Below are positions 1 to 10,022 of a stretch of 64,000 nt of DNA, piece by piece. The stretch's first letter is position 1. The number at the start of each line of letters is the position of its first letter. Made by a program: the position numbers and the translations under genes. Under the pieces are notes generated by a model, which saw nothing but the letters and a program-made list of their open reading frames with translations, was not told the origin of the DNA and made no database searches. The stretch comes from Methylotenera sp. Lineage in GTDB: Bacteria > Pseudomonadota > Gammaproteobacteria > Burkholderiales > Methylophilaceae. The stretch lies in the NCBI GenBank assembly GCA_014378845.1, contig JACMNB010000051.1, positions 43,685 through 107,684 of the forward strand, read 5' to 3'.

Positions 1-2373
1 GCCTTGCTGAGTAATAATAGGTAAGGATTTAAGTTTTTCTACCGAATCACGTAACTCTCTTGGAAAGCGCACATTGATGGGGAAACGAGCCAACCCATCA
101 ATTTTCTCACCTATATTGTCACCGCCAATTCCAGTGGAAATTAACGATTGCACCTCATCAATATTCAAGCCGTAGCGGGCAATTTTCAGTCGATCTATTT
201 TGACATCGATATAACGCCCGCCTGTCACACGCTCGGCGATTACTGAGCTAGCACTTGGCAATTTTTTCATCAAGCGCTCCACTTCTTCGCCCAGCTTCTC
301 AAGTGTGGCTAAATCTGCCCCGCCAATTTTGATACCGACTGGGCTTTTAATACCTGTAGAGAGCATATCAATGCGGTTACGAATCGGTTGCACCCAAACA
401 TTGGCCATACCAGGTATTTTCAACCTAGCATCCAGCTCTTTGATTAATTTCTCTGGTGTCATACCAGCGCGCCATTCATCACGCGGTTTAAATTGAATGG
501 TGGTTTCCAGCATCTCTAACGGTGCGGGATCAGTCGCTGTTTCTGCGCGGCCTGTTTTGCCAAAAACTGATTTTACCTCGGGCACGGTTTTAATCAGCCT
601 ATCACTTAATTGCAAAATTTCTGCTGCTTTAGAAACCGACAACCCGGGTAAAGCCGTTGGCATATAAAGCAAATCACCTTCATCTAAAGGCGGCATAAAT
701 TCACTCCCAAGCTTGCTAAGTGGGTAAAGCGTAATCAACACTAGAATTAAGGCGACACCTAGCGTGAGTTTTGGATAGTGCAACACTTTGCTTAATAACG
801 GTTTGTATATTGCAATCAGCCAACGGTTAAGCGGATTGTTGTGCTCAGGACGAATGTGGCCACGAATAAAAATAGTCATCAATACTGGAATCAGGGTAAC
901 GGATAAGCCAGCCGCCGCCGCCATGGCATAGGTCTTAGTAAAAGCTAATGGCGCAAATAGTTTGCCTTCTTGCGCTTCTAATGTGAACACGGGAATAAAC
1001 GACAGCGTAATAATTAACAAAGAGAAAAATAACGCAGGACCAACTTCACTTGCCGCATCAATAATCACTTTAATGCTCTGGCTATTATTCGGGTCACCAT
1101 GTGCATTTTTATAAGTTTCTAGCTGTCGGTGCGCATTTTCAATCATCACAATCGCCGCGTCCACCATCGCCCCAATGGCAATGGCAATGCCGCCTAGCGA
1201 CATAATATTGGCATTGACGCCTTGATAATACATGACAATAAAGCTCACCAATACGCCCACAGGCAAAGCCACTATCGCGACTAACGCCGACCTAAAGTGC
1301 CATAAGAATACCGCGCACACCAGCGCGACCACGATAAATTCTTCTATCAATTTATGCGTTAAATTATCCACTGCACGTTTAATGAATTGTGATCTATCGT
1401 AGGTTGTGACTATCTCTACGCCTTCTGGCAGACTTTTTTTCAGTGTAGCCAGCTTGGCTTTTACCGCGTCAATCGCTTGCAGCGCATTTTGCCCTGCGCG
1501 CATCACAATCACACCGCCTGTCACTTCGCCTTCGCCATTCAGCTCAGCCACACCACGACGCAACTCAGGGCCAATTTGTATGCGCGCAACATCCGACAAC
1601 AAAATGGGCGTGCCTGTGGCGCTGACACTTAACGGGATATTGCGAAAGTCATCGAGTGATTCCAAATAACCATGCGCTCGCACCATGTATTCGGCTTCGG
1701 CTGTTTCTATCACAGCGCCGCCAGTTTCTTGGTTAGCAGACTGAATCGCCGACACAACTTTTGATAACGGAATGCGGTAATTGCGCAATTTGTCTGGGTT
1801 AACTTGTACTTGATATTGGCGCACCATACCGCCCAGCGTGGCGACCTCTGCCACACCAGGAATCGTTTTCAGCTCGAATTTGAGAAACCAATCTTGTAAA
1901 GCACGCAATTCACCTAAATCGTGCTTACCAGTACGATCCACCAGCGCATATTCATATACCCAACCCACACCCGTCGCATCTGGCCCAAGGCTTGGGCTTG
2001 CTCCTTTTGGTAGCTTTGACGAAATTTGACTTAAATATTCCAACACGCGAGAACGTGCCCAATATTGATCTGTGCCATCGTTAAATAAAATATAAACGAA
2101 AGAATCACCAAAAAATGAATAGCCACGCACGGTTTTAACGCCAGGCACTGACAGCATAGTGGTAGTGAGCGGATAGGTAAGCTGATTTTCGACAATCTGC
2201 GGCGCTTGCCCAGGCCATTGGGTGCGGATAATCACCTGCGTATCGGATAAATCTGGAATCGCATCCAATGGCGTCCTGAGCATGGCAAAAACACCCCAAG
2301 CAACGACCATTAGTGTTGCAAGTAATACTAACAAGCGATTATTGGCGGACCAACGGATAAGTTGGGCAATCAT
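1..2373 (-). CDS. cusA: CusA/CzcA-family heavy-metal RND efflux pump, partial (3' end outside window)
   Basis: Inner-membrane proton-driven pump that, with CusB and CusC, would expel monovalent copper or silver across the envelope. The ORF track omits it because it runs off the left edge; I translated it from the reverse strand. It starts [12 protein letters not shown] at an ATG overlapping the cusB stop (ATGA), and about 790 of the usual roughly 1040 residues are present. The start of the RND fold is clear: first membrane helix, a periplasmic porter domain ([20 protein letters not shown]), then the second membrane block and the start of the second porter domain ([15 protein letters not shown]). 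These motifs fit the HME-RND class. Copper/silver is inferred from the CusF domain of the neighbouring cusB; the Met triad region lies near the edge and was not checked. Confidence 0.93.
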   Translation of the reverse strand, partial: MIAQLIRWSANNRLLVLLATLMVVAWGVFAMLRTPLDAIPDLSDTQVIIRTQWPGQAPQIVENQLTYPLTTTMLSVPGVKTVRGYSFFGDSFVYILFNDGTDQYWARSRVLEYLSQISSKLPKGASPSLGPDATGVGWVYEYALVDRTGKHDLGELRALQDWFLKFELKTIPGVAEVATLGGMVRQYQVQVNPDKLRNYRIPLSKVVSAIQSANQETGGAVIETAEAEYMVRAHGYLESLDDFRNIPLSVSATGTPILLSDVARIQIGPELRRGVAELNGEGEVTGGVIVMRAGQNALQAIDAVKAKLATLKKSLPEGVEIVTTYDRSQFIKRAVDNLTHKLIEEFIVVALVCAVFLWHFRSALVAIVALPVGVLVSFIVMYYQGVNANIMSLGGIAIAIGAMVDAAIVMIENAHRQLETYKNAHGDPNNSQSIKVIIDAASEVGPALFFSLLIITLSFIPVFTLEAQEGKLFAPLAFTKTYAMAAAAGLSVTLIPVLMTIFIRGHIRPEHNNPLNRWLIAIYKPLLSKVLHYPKLTLGVALILVLITLYPLSKLGSEFMPPLDEGDLLYMPTALPGLSVSKAAEILQLSDRLIKTVPEVKSVFGKTGRAETATDPAPLEMLETTIQFKPRDEWRAGMTPEKLIKELDARLKIPGMANVWVQPIRNRIDMLSTGIKSPVGIKIGGADLATLEKLGEEVERLMKKLPSASSVIAERVTGGRYIDVKIDRLKIARYGLNIDEVQSLISTGIGGDNIGEKIDGLARFPINVRFPRELRDSVEKLKSLPIITQQG

Positions 2374-4067
2374 GGTTTTGCACCTTCCATGCTATCTTTC
2401 ATGTCATTTTTTGACGCTTGCGCTTTTTCAACCCGCTCAATCCTATATTGTGCTGGCGTATCAGGCTTTTCTGGTGCCTCAGCTTTTAAATCAAAGGTAA
2501 CTTCATCGCCAGCTTTTAGATTACCGAGTTGCTTGCTATCTTTAACCTTGAAGCCCATGGTCATTGATGGCCAACCGAGTTCTGTGATTGGTTCGTGATT
2601 CAACGTAACATGACCTGACTTAACATCCACATCGACTACTTTGCCAAGGCCTCTTGGCATTTTGTCTAACGCCTTTTTTTCGGCTGACATCGGTTTGTCT
2701 TTACTCATTTGCATGTCTTTCATATCGCCCATGCCATGATCCATGCCTTTTTCCATTGATTTATCTTGCTGCGACTGATTTTGAGTAGGCTGATTTTGAT
2801 TAGAAAGTCTAGCCAATACACCAGATAGCGTAGCTTCGGAATCAATCAAAAACTGTCCTGAAACAACCACTTCCTCACCTTCAGACACACCACTTAACAC
2901 CTCTGTGAAATTATCGCGTTCTTGACCTGTTGTAAGCTCTACAGGGCGATAGCCGCCTGATTTTTTTAAATCTCCTTCTTTTACAATCACAATTTTGCGC
3001 TTGCCCGTAGCGACAATACTTTCAGTCGGCACAGATAAAGCCTCGTGTGTTTGCCCAGTAAACGCAACATTGGCATACATGCCCGGCCTCAACTGTTTAG
3101 TTTTGTTGGGCAACTCAATACGCACCTGCAAGGTTCTAGAGACCTCATTTAATGCTGGATAAAGATAGCTTACCTTGCCTTTAAAAGTTTCACTGGGCAG
3201 GCTTTGTAGTTGAATAGCTACTTCAATGCCAAGTTTTAATCTAGCCGTATCGCGCTCTGGCACTTCTGCAATCAACCACACTTGCGATAAATCAGAAATC
3301 TGCATCAATGAGCTACCAGACATCAACTGCCCACCTTCGCGAACACCAAGCTCAGTCAGCACGCCCGGAGCTGGTGCATACACACCAAACCTTGGGCTAG
3401 GCTTGCCAGCTTTGGTAATAGCTGCAATTTCGCCCTCCACCATGCCAAGCAGTTTTAAGCGATTACGTGTCGCTTGCTTAAGTGAGCCGTCTGCATCTAT
3501 TTGGTTTAGTGTTAATAGCGTTAAATATTCCTGCTGCGCTGCCAATAATTCTGGCGCATAGATTTCAGCAATTTTTTGACCTTTATTCACTGGGTCGCCC
3601 ACAGCACGCACATATAAACGCTCCACAAAGCCTGAGATGCGCGTTTGCACTACATAAAAACGCCTTTCGTCAGGTTCTATGCGCCCAACTGCAGAGAAAG
3701 ATTCGCCAAAACTTTTTGCCTCAACTTTTGCGAGCCTTATGCCTAGGTTTTGCACGGTTTGTGACGAAATGCTGACTCCAGCTTCCTCAACTCCGCTACC
3801 ACCAGCAGCAGATTCTGCGTATTTAGGTTCTAATTGCATATCCATAAATGGGGATTTGCCAGGTTTATCAAACTTTTGAGCAGGCACCATCGGGTCGTAC
3901 CAGTATTTAACCGTTTTACCGCTATCGTCTTGAACTACGCCGTTGCTAATAGGCTGGCTTAGAGGTGATTTTTCCATCTTATCAGTAGTTTTTTGCCCAA
4001 AATACCAGCCCAAACCCATAAATAAGACTAATAAAATTGCCACTATTAAAAAATGAAATCGCTTCAT
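2370..4067 (-). CDS. cusB: CusB/SilB-type membrane fusion protein with N-terminal metal-binding domain and fused C-terminal CusF domain
   Basis: Periplasmic adaptor joining the RND pump to the outer-membrane channel. Order along 565 residues: an N-terminal membrane anchor (about 5-23, [13 protein letters not shown]); a heavy-metal-binding domain with YWYDPMVP and [19 protein letters not shown] (about 55-85); the HlyD/MFP barrel and hairpin; a Met/His-rich linker ([19 protein letters not shown]); and a C-terminal CusF-like domain ([24 protein letters not shown], about 475-545) that normally binds Cu(I)/Ag(I). In E. coli CusF is a separate protein. A CusB-CusF fusion is known in SilB of Cupriavidus metallidurans. 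The stop overlaps the cusA start, indicating translational coupling. Confidence 0.95.
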   Translation of the reverse strand: MKRFHFLIVAILLVLFMGLGWYFGQKTTDKMEKSPLSQPISNGVVQDDSGKTVKYWYDPMVPAQKFDKPGKSPFMDMQLEPKYAESAAGGSGVEEAGVSISSQTVQNLGIRLAKVEAKSFGESFSAVGRIEPDERRFYVVQTRISGFVERLYVRAVGDPVNKGQKIAEIYAPELLAAQQEYLTLLTLNQIDADGSLKQATRNRLKLLGMVEGEIAAITKAGKPSPRFGVYAPAPGVLTELGVREGGQLMSGSSLMQISDLSQVWLIAEVPERDTARLKLGIEVAIQLQSLPSETFKGKVSYLYPALNEVSRTLQVRIELPNKTKQLRPGMYANVAFTGQTHEALSVPTESIVATGKRKIVIVKEGDLKKSGGYRPVELTTGQERDNFTEVLSGVSEGEEVVVSGQFLIDSEATLSGVLARLSNQNQPTQNQSQQDKSMEKGMDHGMGDMKDMQMSKDKPMSAEKKALDKMPRGLGKVVDVDVKSGHVTLNHEPITELGWPSMTMGFKVKDSKQLGNLKAGDEVTFDLKAEAPEKPDTPAQYRIERVEKAQASKNDMKDSMEGAKP

Positions 4068-4111
4068 TATTTATTCCTCAGTCTTTGCTTGCTTAAGTTA
4101 AGCTGCATGTC

Positions 4112-4432
4112 CTACTCAGCGTATCTTGGCGCCAATTGCATGTCCATAAAGGGCGATTTGCCAGGCTTATTAAAATGCCGACCTTCCACCATCGGATCTT
4201 CCCAATAAAGTACTTTTTTACCGCTATTATCTTGTTCTACATTCACGCCGCTCAAGTCGTCGGCCTTAATTTCATTAGGTAACATCGCGGTGGGCTTTAC
4301 TTCAACTGGGGCGCTGTATTCCACAGCAGGCTTCATTGCTGCCTTATCCACACCTTCAGTATTATCTTGTTTAGAACAGCCAGCGATAGCGATTAATAAT
4401 GTTGACATTGCTAAAATTTGGTTCGTTTTCAT
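4112..4432 (-). CDS. Lipoprotein with heavy-metal-binding domain, Cus operon
   Basis: Small predicted lipoprotein (about 106 residues). The signal peptide ends in a lipobox (AIAGC), so mature Cys1 would be lipidated. The C-terminal half ([30 protein letters not shown]) is nearly the same metal-binding module as the N-terminus of the neighbouring CusB, so one probably arose by duplication of the other. It lies between cusC and cusB on the same strand. I prefer the second ATG (MKTNQ): an AAGGA sits about 7 bases before it, whereas the first ATG directly abuts the AAGGA. A metal-handing role in the periplasm is inferred. Confidence 0.85.
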   Translation of the reverse strand: MKTNQILAMSTLLIAIAGCSKQDNTEGVDKAAMKPAVEYSAPVEVKPTAMLPNEIKADDLSGVNVEQDNSGKKVLYWEDPMVEGRHFNKPGKSPFMDMQLAPRYAE

Positions 4433-4462
4433 GATCATTTCCTTTTAATTTTGTTTAAGCGC

Positions 4463-5743
4463 TTAATGTTGTTTAAATAATTGATTATCGTTGAGTAAAT
4501 AGCCAATTTTTACGGCAGCACGCTGCCTATCAGTTAGAATCGTCCAATGATCTAGCTCAATTTCAATCACAGCTCGGCGCGCTTGCCACACTTCACTCAG
4601 TGAATTTTTGCCTGTTGCATAACCTGCCTGAGCAACACTTAATCTAGCTTTTGCATTCGGAATTAAACTGGTTAAATGCACGTTTTCACGCGCTTCTGCA
4701 GCCTGTGCATCGGCTAGCGCAGCTTCTAAATCGGCTGATAATTCACGTCTTTTATCTTCAGTCATTTTTTGTGCTTTTTCAACTAATACCAGTTTTTCGG
4801 CTGTTCGTCGGTCTTGCCGGTTCGCTCTATCCAGTTGTAGATCAATAGAAACTTGAAAACTCAACATATCACTGCGGTCAGCGAAGCGTTTACCATAGTC
4901 AACCTCCCAACCCCAGTTTCGCTGCAGGTTCGCTCGCGCGCCATCGACTTCTAACTGCGCAACTTTTTCGCTTTGATGCGCATTTTGTAGCAGTGGATGT
5001 TTTTCAATTTCGGCAGAAGCAGCAGCCTTATTGGCAGAATTGGTCAAGTTATTGGACATTACTGGCAGTTCAGATGATATTGAACGTGCTGCTGATGCTC
5101 CAATCCAGCGCGCTAACGCAGCTCTCGCTTTACGCTCGTCTCGCACAGCATAAATGCGCTTTTCATGGGTCATGGCTATTTCTGTGTCCATCGCCAAAAC
5201 CTCACTGGTTTTAGCGCCGCCCGAACTCACTCCAGCCGCCAATACCTTACGCTCGGCCGCCATTTCATCCGCAATCCGTTGGTACAACTCAGATTTACGT
5301 TGCGCCTCATACGCATCTAGCCAAGCCAAAGCTACGTCACGCTCAATGCTTCTAGCGGTGGCTATTTGCTCGGTTTGAAATTGGTCTGCCTCTGCCAGCA
5401 TTCGGCTTGAGGCAAGCTCGCGTTTTTTAAGTGGAACCATTTCTTGAGTATAGCCAACGTTGAGCATAGTTTGGTCATCGCGATTAAAATTCAGCGCCGC
5501 ACCAGTGGTGACGGGTAAATTAATCATGCCAAATTTAAGTTTAGGGTCTGGCAATTGGCCTTCTGCAACTGCCGCTTGGCGTGTTGAGGCCGCCGCATCG
5601 TCTAGCGACTGCAGCAAAGGTTGGCTTTGGGTAGCCAATTGAATGGCATCAGCTAAAGATAGCGGCTGCTCTGCTTGTGCAGCAAAGGTAAGCAACAGTA
5701 ACCCGCTTAAAAGCAGGTAATTGCCCAATAATCGGATATTCAT
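4463..5743 (-). CDS. cusC: TolC-family outer-membrane efflux protein (CusC-like)
   Basis: Outer-membrane channel of the Cus tripartite pump. It has a signal peptide (LLSGLLLLTFAAQA) followed by the two OEP repeats typical of TolC proteins: long amphipathic Ala/Glu/Gln-rich helices, the ATGKNSLSEVWQARRAVIEI stretch near the C-terminus, and about 426 residues in total. I moved the start from the ORF-track position to MNIRLLGN because AGGAG lies 7 bases upstream. No lipobox Cys is seen after the signal, unlike E. coli CusC. First of the three structural pump genes in transcription order. Confidence 0.9.
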   Translation of the reverse strand: MNIRLLGNYLLLSGLLLLTFAAQAEQPLSLADAIQLATQSQPLLQSLDDAAASTRQAAVAEGQLPDPKLKFGMINLPVTTGAALNFNRDDQTMLNVGYTQEMVPLKKRELASSRMLAEADQFQTEQIATARSIERDVALAWLDAYEAQRKSELYQRIADEMAAERKVLAAGVSSGGAKTSEVLAMDTEIAMTHEKRIYAVRDERKARAALARWIGASAARSISSELPVMSNNLTNSANKAAASAEIEKHPLLQNAHQSEKVAQLEVDGARANLQRNWGWEVDYGKRFADRSDMLSFQVSIDLQLDRANRQDRRTAEKLVLVEKAQKMTEDKRRELSADLEAALADAQAAEARENVHLTSLIPNAKARLSVAQAGYATGKNSLSEVWQARRAVIEIELDHWTILTDRQRAAVKIGYLLNDNQLFKQH

Positions 5744-5772
5744 AAGACACTCCTGTGACACTTAAAAAGTGG

Positions 5773-5796
5773 GTCACGCCAAAAGATAGGCGTGAC
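5773..5796 (-). terminator. Hairpin followed by T run between Cys-rich gene and cusC (terminator or attenuator)
   Basis: GTCACGCC and GGCGTGAC form a perfect 8-bp stem with an 8-nt loop. On the minus strand it is followed after a few bases by TTTTT, just before the cusC ribosome-binding site. It could partly terminate transcription coming from the upstream Cys-rich gene, making that gene a leader. Fit to an intrinsic terminator is moderate. Confidence 0.5.
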
Positions 5797-5805
5797 TAGG
5801 CTGAT

Positions 5806-6189
5806 TTAAGCAAGGAGTATAGGTGGGCGTTGCAGGTTGGGCGGTGAATGAGAAGTGTAGGTTTCGTTATGCGCAACGATGGCCTGCGAGCCAATCAATT
5901 CGAGCATCGAGTGAATGGTTTGGGTGAGAGCTGTCATACCACATAAGCTTGCACAAAGCGTCGCGCAATTGGTTTTACAAGCTGTGTTATGTTTGCAACT
6001 GTCTTGCGTTTTGGTCACGCTAGCCATGTGCATATTAGCCATATGGCAAGGCTTATTAATGGATTGATGTTCACTCATTTGCGCTTGCATCATGCTATTG
6101 CAGATGCTTATATTGGCCGCAGCAATGCCTTGCAGCGGTATTAGCAGCAGCAAAATCCAAGCAAAAAAATGTGAAAAATAGCGCGACAT
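5806..6189 (-). CDS. Small exported Cys/His/Met-rich protein, CopL-like, upstream of Cus operon
   Basis: 127 residues with an N-terminal signal segment (FFAWILLLLIPLQGIAAA) and a mature part rich in possible metal ligands: CHMANMHMAS, then CKHNTACKTNCATLCASLCG. The tail ends PPNLQRPPILLA, which resembles the Pro-rich ends of CopL/DUF2946-type proteins found in copper operons. It is the first gene of the cus cluster in transcription order and is separated from cusC by a hairpin. A role as a periplasmic copper-binding or regulatory leader protein is inferred from composition and context only. Confidence 0.65.
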   Translation of the reverse strand: MSRYFSHFFAWILLLLIPLQGIAAANISICNSMMQAQMSEHQSINKPCHMANMHMASVTKTQDSCKHNTACKTNCATLCASLCGMTALTQTIHSMLELIGSQAIVAHNETYTSHSPPNLQRPPILLA

Positions 6190-6220
6190 AATTTTAGGAT
6201 AACTTAAATAGGCCTTAAGT

Positions 6221-6748
6221 TCAAGTAGCTATCGAGTCGATTGACGAGTACCGAATATCAATTACTTCAAATTCATCCACACTTTTTGGCGTAATCACTT
6301 TTATTGTATCGCCCAAACCCTTGCCCAGCATGGCTTTTGCCAATGGCGACACCCAAGAAATGCTGCCATTAGTTGGGTCTAGCTCATCTTTACCCACAAT
6401 ACGGTAGGTCATTTCCGTATCATCCGCCAAATTAAATAAGCTAACCCAAGCACCAAAAAACACTTTTTCGAGATGTTGTTGCAGGCTTGAATCAACGATT
6501 TCAGCCAAATCCATACGCCGCATTAAATGTCGGCAGCGGCTATCTATTTGGCGTAGGCGGCGTTTGCCATAAATATAATCACCGTTTTCAGAACGGTCAC
6601 CATTGCTGGCCGCCCACGAAACCGTGCGCACCACTTCTGGTCGCTCTATTTTGTAGAGTTGATGAAACTCCGCCTGTAACGCTGCAAAGCCTTGCGGCGT
6701 GATGTAGTTTTTTTCGTCGTTAATCGCTAATTGTGGAACACGCGCCAT
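6221..6748 (-). CDS. greB: Transcription elongation factor GreB
   Basis: Cleavage factor that rescues backtracked RNA polymerase by stimulating its transcript-cleavage activity. The 175 residues contain the N-terminal coiled coil (YITPQGFAALQAE, WAASNGDRSENGDYIYGKRR), whose acidic tip (D and E in GDRSENGDY) is the catalytic part in the Gre family, and the C-terminal FKBP-like domain (YRIVGKDELDPTNGSISWVS, SPLAKAMLGKGLGD). The basic RRLRQIDSR stretch favours GreB over GreA. The ATG start is not strongly marked by a ribosome-binding site. Confidence 0.93.
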   Translation of the reverse strand: MARVPQLAINDEKNYITPQGFAALQAEFHQLYKIERPEVVRTVSWAASNGDRSENGDYIYGKRRLRQIDSRCRHLMRRMDLAEIVDSSLQQHLEKVFFGAWVSLFNLADDTEMTYRIVGKDELDPTNGSISWVSPLAKAMLGKGLGDTIKVITPKSVDEFEVIDIRYSSIDSIAT

Positions 6749-6769
6749 GATGTTAAAACCCAGGCAAAT

Positions 6770-7165
6770 CTATTTATCCATCACCGACACATTTTGCACA
6801 AAGTAACTGGTTTCGCCAAAACAGCTACTTGGAATACCTTTGTGTTCCTCATAGGTAAGGCTAACGCGCTTGCCGATTGATTCATTAATTTTTTTAGCCA
6901 CTTCGGGGTCTTTTACTGTAAATAAGAATTTTTCGGCTTGCGTGCCTGGCATCGAAACCAGCACCAATTCGCCCTCAAACGTTTTGCAAACAAAGCCTTT
7001 TTCAGATAATTTTTGCACGTAGCCCACACGCTCACCCGATGAATAAACCCATTTAAGCGCGCCCCAAGTGTAAAGCGCGAACAATAAAACAGGTATTAGC
7101 AACAACCAAATAAAGACTTTAAACAGTTTACTAACTTTCGATGGTTTGGTAATCAGGTCAGCCAT
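6770..7165 (-). CDS. Membrane-anchored protein of unknown function
   Basis: 131 residues. One hydrophobic helix (about 17-35, VFIWLLLIPVLLFALYTWG) follows a Lys-rich cytoplasmic start, so the rest should face the periplasm. The soluble part has two Cys (FVCKTFEG and SSCFGETS) that could form a disulfide. No catalytic motif is recognised. It lies 21 bases upstream of greB on the same strand and may share its transcript. The divergent neighbour is the addB-like gene. Confidence 0.7.
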   Translation of the reverse strand: MADLITKPSKVSKLFKVFIWLLLIPVLLFALYTWGALKWVYSSGERVGYVQKLSEKGFVCKTFEGELVLVSMPGTQAEKFLFTVKDPEVAKKINESIGKRVSLTYEEHKGIPSSCFGETSYFVQNVSVMDK

Positions 7166-7253
7166 AACGATTCCTTTTTTTTAATATGCAATAAACTTAT
7201 TTTAACACTACTGTTGCCGAAGGCTACTTTAGAAAAGCATTATCCAATAAAAT

Positions 7254-10022
7254 GTGAGTATGCAAAACTGCTTTATTTTATGCCCTACTGCGCGCTTAGT
7301 GCGCGCGATTCAAGCGGATATTGCGCGCGCACAGCTGCAATCTGGCTGTACGCAGTGGCAAAGCGCGCCTGTACACACGCTAGCTGGCTGGCTAGATAGC
7401 ATGACTGAAGCTGCAATTTTGGCAGGCAATATTGCGCAGCCACAAACCTTGCTAGCGCCGTTTAATGAGCAATTGTTGTGGGAGGAAACCATTACGCAAT
7501 CGCTTAAAAAAAATATCTTTGGTGACTTGTTTGATGTGTCTGGCCTGGCCAATGCGGCAATGGAGGCCAATAAATATATGCTCGCTTGGCATTTGCATAT
7601 ACCGCGTGAGCATCAAGCTGAAGAGTCGCGCCAATTTTTGCAATGGCAACGCGCCTTTACGCAGCGCTGCCAACAACTTAATGTGCTTGAGAGTGTGCGC
7701 TATGTTGATTGGCAGTTAGATTGCTTAGCGCAAGGTAAAATCCAGCTTGCAGAGCATATAGCCTTTGCAGGTTTTGACCAAACTGCGCCGCAAGAACAGC
7801 GTTTGCGTACCATTTTAATAACGCGCGGCGTGCAAGTGAGTGAATATTTAACAACTAGCACTAAGCCTGCAATAGCCCAGCATGTAAGCTTAGATAATAT
7901 CGATGCCGAGTGCCGCGCGGCAGTGGCTTGGGCACAGCAACAATTAGATGAAAATCCAAACGTAAAAATTGCTATAGTCGCGCCGCAACTCAGTGAAGTT
8001 CGCAATCAACTGGCTGATTTATTGGACGATATTTTTTTTCCTGCTAGCCTGCGCCCTAGCCTTGCCGATGTCGCCAAAAACTACAATTTCTCGCTCGGCA
8101 CGCCGCTGATTCAGCAGCCGATTATTCAAGCCGCGCTCAATTTGCTGCGCCTGCTTACCGCTTATCAATTGCAGCAGCCTGATATTACAACTGTTTTGCT
8201 GTCGCCATTTTGGTCTGCCAACCAGCAAGAAGCCGATGCGCGCGCCATGCTGGACGCTAAAATGCGCGACAAACTGCCGATGCAGTTATCGCTAGCGCGC
8301 TTTGTTGAATTTGCACAAAAACAGCATGACAATGGCTTAAGTATCGAGCAGCTATTTGCGCATTTAAACGCAGCTATGGCTATTTCGAGTAATCGCGCTA
8401 TGCCCTCACAATGGGCGCTAAACCTTGATTCATTACTAACCGCGCTGGGCTGGCCTGGCGAGCGTAGCATTAGTAGCCTTGAGTATCAAGCCATCAGCGC
8501 TTGGCAAAAGGCTTTACAACAATTAGCCAAATTAGATGTGCTAGGCAAAAACTTGTCGCCTAACGAAGCGGTGCTGCGTATGCAGCAAATATGCACCGCG
8601 CAAGTGTTTCAGGCTGAAACTACGTTTGAACCTAGCATCCAAATTGTTGGCATTATGGAGGCGCTCAGCACGCCAATAGACGCTCTGTGGTGCATGCAAA
8701 TGAACGACCATATTTGGCCGCCACCTGCTCGCCCCAACCCGCTGCTACCAGCGTTTATTCAACGTGCCGCCAGCGTACCAGGGGCAGATAACCATATTCA
8801 AGCCGTATTTGCGGCTAATATTCATCAGCGCTTAATACACTCGGCAAGCCACATTATTTTTTCGAGCAGTAAAACCGAAAATGAGAGCCAATTACGCGCA
8901 TCGCCACTCATTAAAGAGCTTGCAACATTAACAAATACGCTGCTCGCGGCCACGCTTGCCGAACAATTAAGCCAACTTGGCAACGCCAATTTAACACAGC
9001 TAGAAGACCATATTGCGCCACCCATTCAAGCGGGTGACCATGTGTCTGGCGGCACTGGTTTACTCAAGGCGCAAGCCATTTGCCCTGCTTGGGCATTTTA
9101 CCAATATCGACTGGGCGCAAAAGCCTTAAAAACGCCCAGCAATGGCTTAGATAATATGGATCGCGGCTCGCTTGTACACGCAGTTTTAGAGCGTTTTTGG
9201 CATCCAAATGAGCAGTTTCGACACGATGAGTTTCGACACGATGAGTTTCGTCATTTTGCTGATTTGCGCGATATGTCGGTAGATGATTTTACAAAAGCCA
9301 TCAATATCGCCATTCGCCGCACGCTGCAGGATTTTGAAGAGAAAACAAATATTGCCTCAAAAACCGTGTTAGAACTCGAGCACGAACGGCTCTACAAGCT
9401 AATAGCTGCTTGGTTGCAGCATGAAAAAGAACTCGGCGTTTCGTTTAAAATTGTCGACTGCGAAGCCGAGAAAAAAGTGTACATTTGTGGCATCGAAATC
9501 ACGCTAAAAATTGACCGCATTCAGCAATTTGAAAACGGCGCATTAGCATTTATCGATTACAAAACTGGCCAAGAACCCAAAATGAGCAGCTGGGATGAGA
9601 CTCGCATTACCGAGCCACAACTACCAACCTATGCTAGTTTTTGGGCCGCTTTTGGCGCAGATGATGCACAAATAAATAGTCAAGTATCCAGCGTGCAATT
9701 TGGCTTGGTAAAAATTGCCGACCACGCATTTATTGGCGTTTCAACTGACAATTTTGAAACCGATTCCGATAAACGTAAACCCAAATTTTTACAAGCATTT
9801 ACTGATTGGAAAAGCTTGCTAAACCACTGGAAAGACAGCATTGAGGCCATTGCGCAAGAAATTAAAATGGGCGAAGCGGCAGTAAAATTTAATCATGAAA
9901 ACGACTTAATGTACTGCGAGGTTTTGCCGCTATTGCGCCTGCCAGAGCGACAATTGCAGTTTGAAAGATTTCAAAAGGTTAGCGGGCAAAAAAGTCATCT
10001 GAAAAAAAGTGGTGTTTTATGA
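7254..10022 (+). CDS. AddB/RecB-family PD-(D/E)XK nuclease, probable DNA repair protein
   Basis: 922-residue partner of the following UvrD-type helicase, probably forming an AddAB-like double-strand-break resection complex. The C-terminal nuclease domain shows ICPAWAFYQYRL (about 620), MDRGSLVHAVLERFW (about 635-650) and the catalytic FIDYKTGQEP (about 767). The N-terminal part looks like a degenerate helicase fold with no intact Walker A, as in AddB. Residues about 654-667 are a tandem duplication (FRHDEFRHDEFRH, from a 15-bp repeat). The start is GTG at 7254, or ATG two codons later; neither has a clear ribosome-binding site. The stop overlaps the next ATG (ATGA), so the two are coupled. 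The full iron-sulfur Cys set of AddB is not evident. Confidence 0.85.
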   Translation: MSMQNCFILCPTARLVRAIQADIARAQLQSGCTQWQSAPVHTLAGWLDSMTEAAILAGNIAQPQTLLAPFNEQLLWEETITQSLKKNIFGDLFDVSGLANAAMEANKYMLAWHLHIPREHQAEESRQFLQWQRAFTQRCQQLNVLESVRYVDWQLDCLAQGKIQLAEHIAFAGFDQTAPQEQRLRTILITRGVQVSEYLTTSTKPAIAQHVSLDNIDAECRAAVAWAQQQLDENPNVKIAIVAPQLSEVRNQLADLLDDIFFPASLRPSLADVAKNYNFSLGTPLIQQPIIQAALNLLRLLTAYQLQQPDITTVLLSPFWSANQQEADARAMLDAKMRDKLPMQLSLARFVEFAQKQHDNGLSIEQLFAHLNAAMAISSNRAMPSQWALNLDSLLTALGWPGERSISSLEYQAISAWQKALQQLAKLDVLGKNLSPNEAVLRMQQICTAQVFQAETTFEPSIQIVGIMEALSTPIDALWCMQMNDHIWPPPARPNPLLPAFIQRAASVPGADNHIQAVFAANIHQRLIHSASHIIFSSSKTENESQLRASPLIKELATLTNTLLAATLAEQLSQLGNANLTQLEDHIAPPIQAGDHVSGGTGLLKAQAICPAWAFYQYRLGAKALKTPSNGLDNMDRGSLVHAVLERFWHPNEQFRHDEFRHDEFRHFADLRDMSVDDFTKAINIAIRRTLQDFEEKTNIASKTVLELEHERLYKLIAAWLQHEKELGVSFKIVDCEAEKKVYICGIEITLKIDRIQQFENGALAFIDYKTGQEPKMSSWDETRITEPQLPTYASFWAAFGADDAQINSQVSSVQFGLVKIADHAFIGVSTDNFETDSDKRKPKFLQAFTDWKSLLNHWKDSIEAIAQEIKMGEAAVKFNHENDLMYCEVLPLLRLPERQLQFERFQKVSGQKSHLKKSGVL
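9215..9255 (+). repeat. In-frame 15-bp tandem repeat in addB-like gene
   Basis: TTTCGACACGATGAG is repeated twice and followed by a partial third copy, encoding FRHDE units. The length is a multiple of three, so the frame is kept. Confidence 0.85.
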
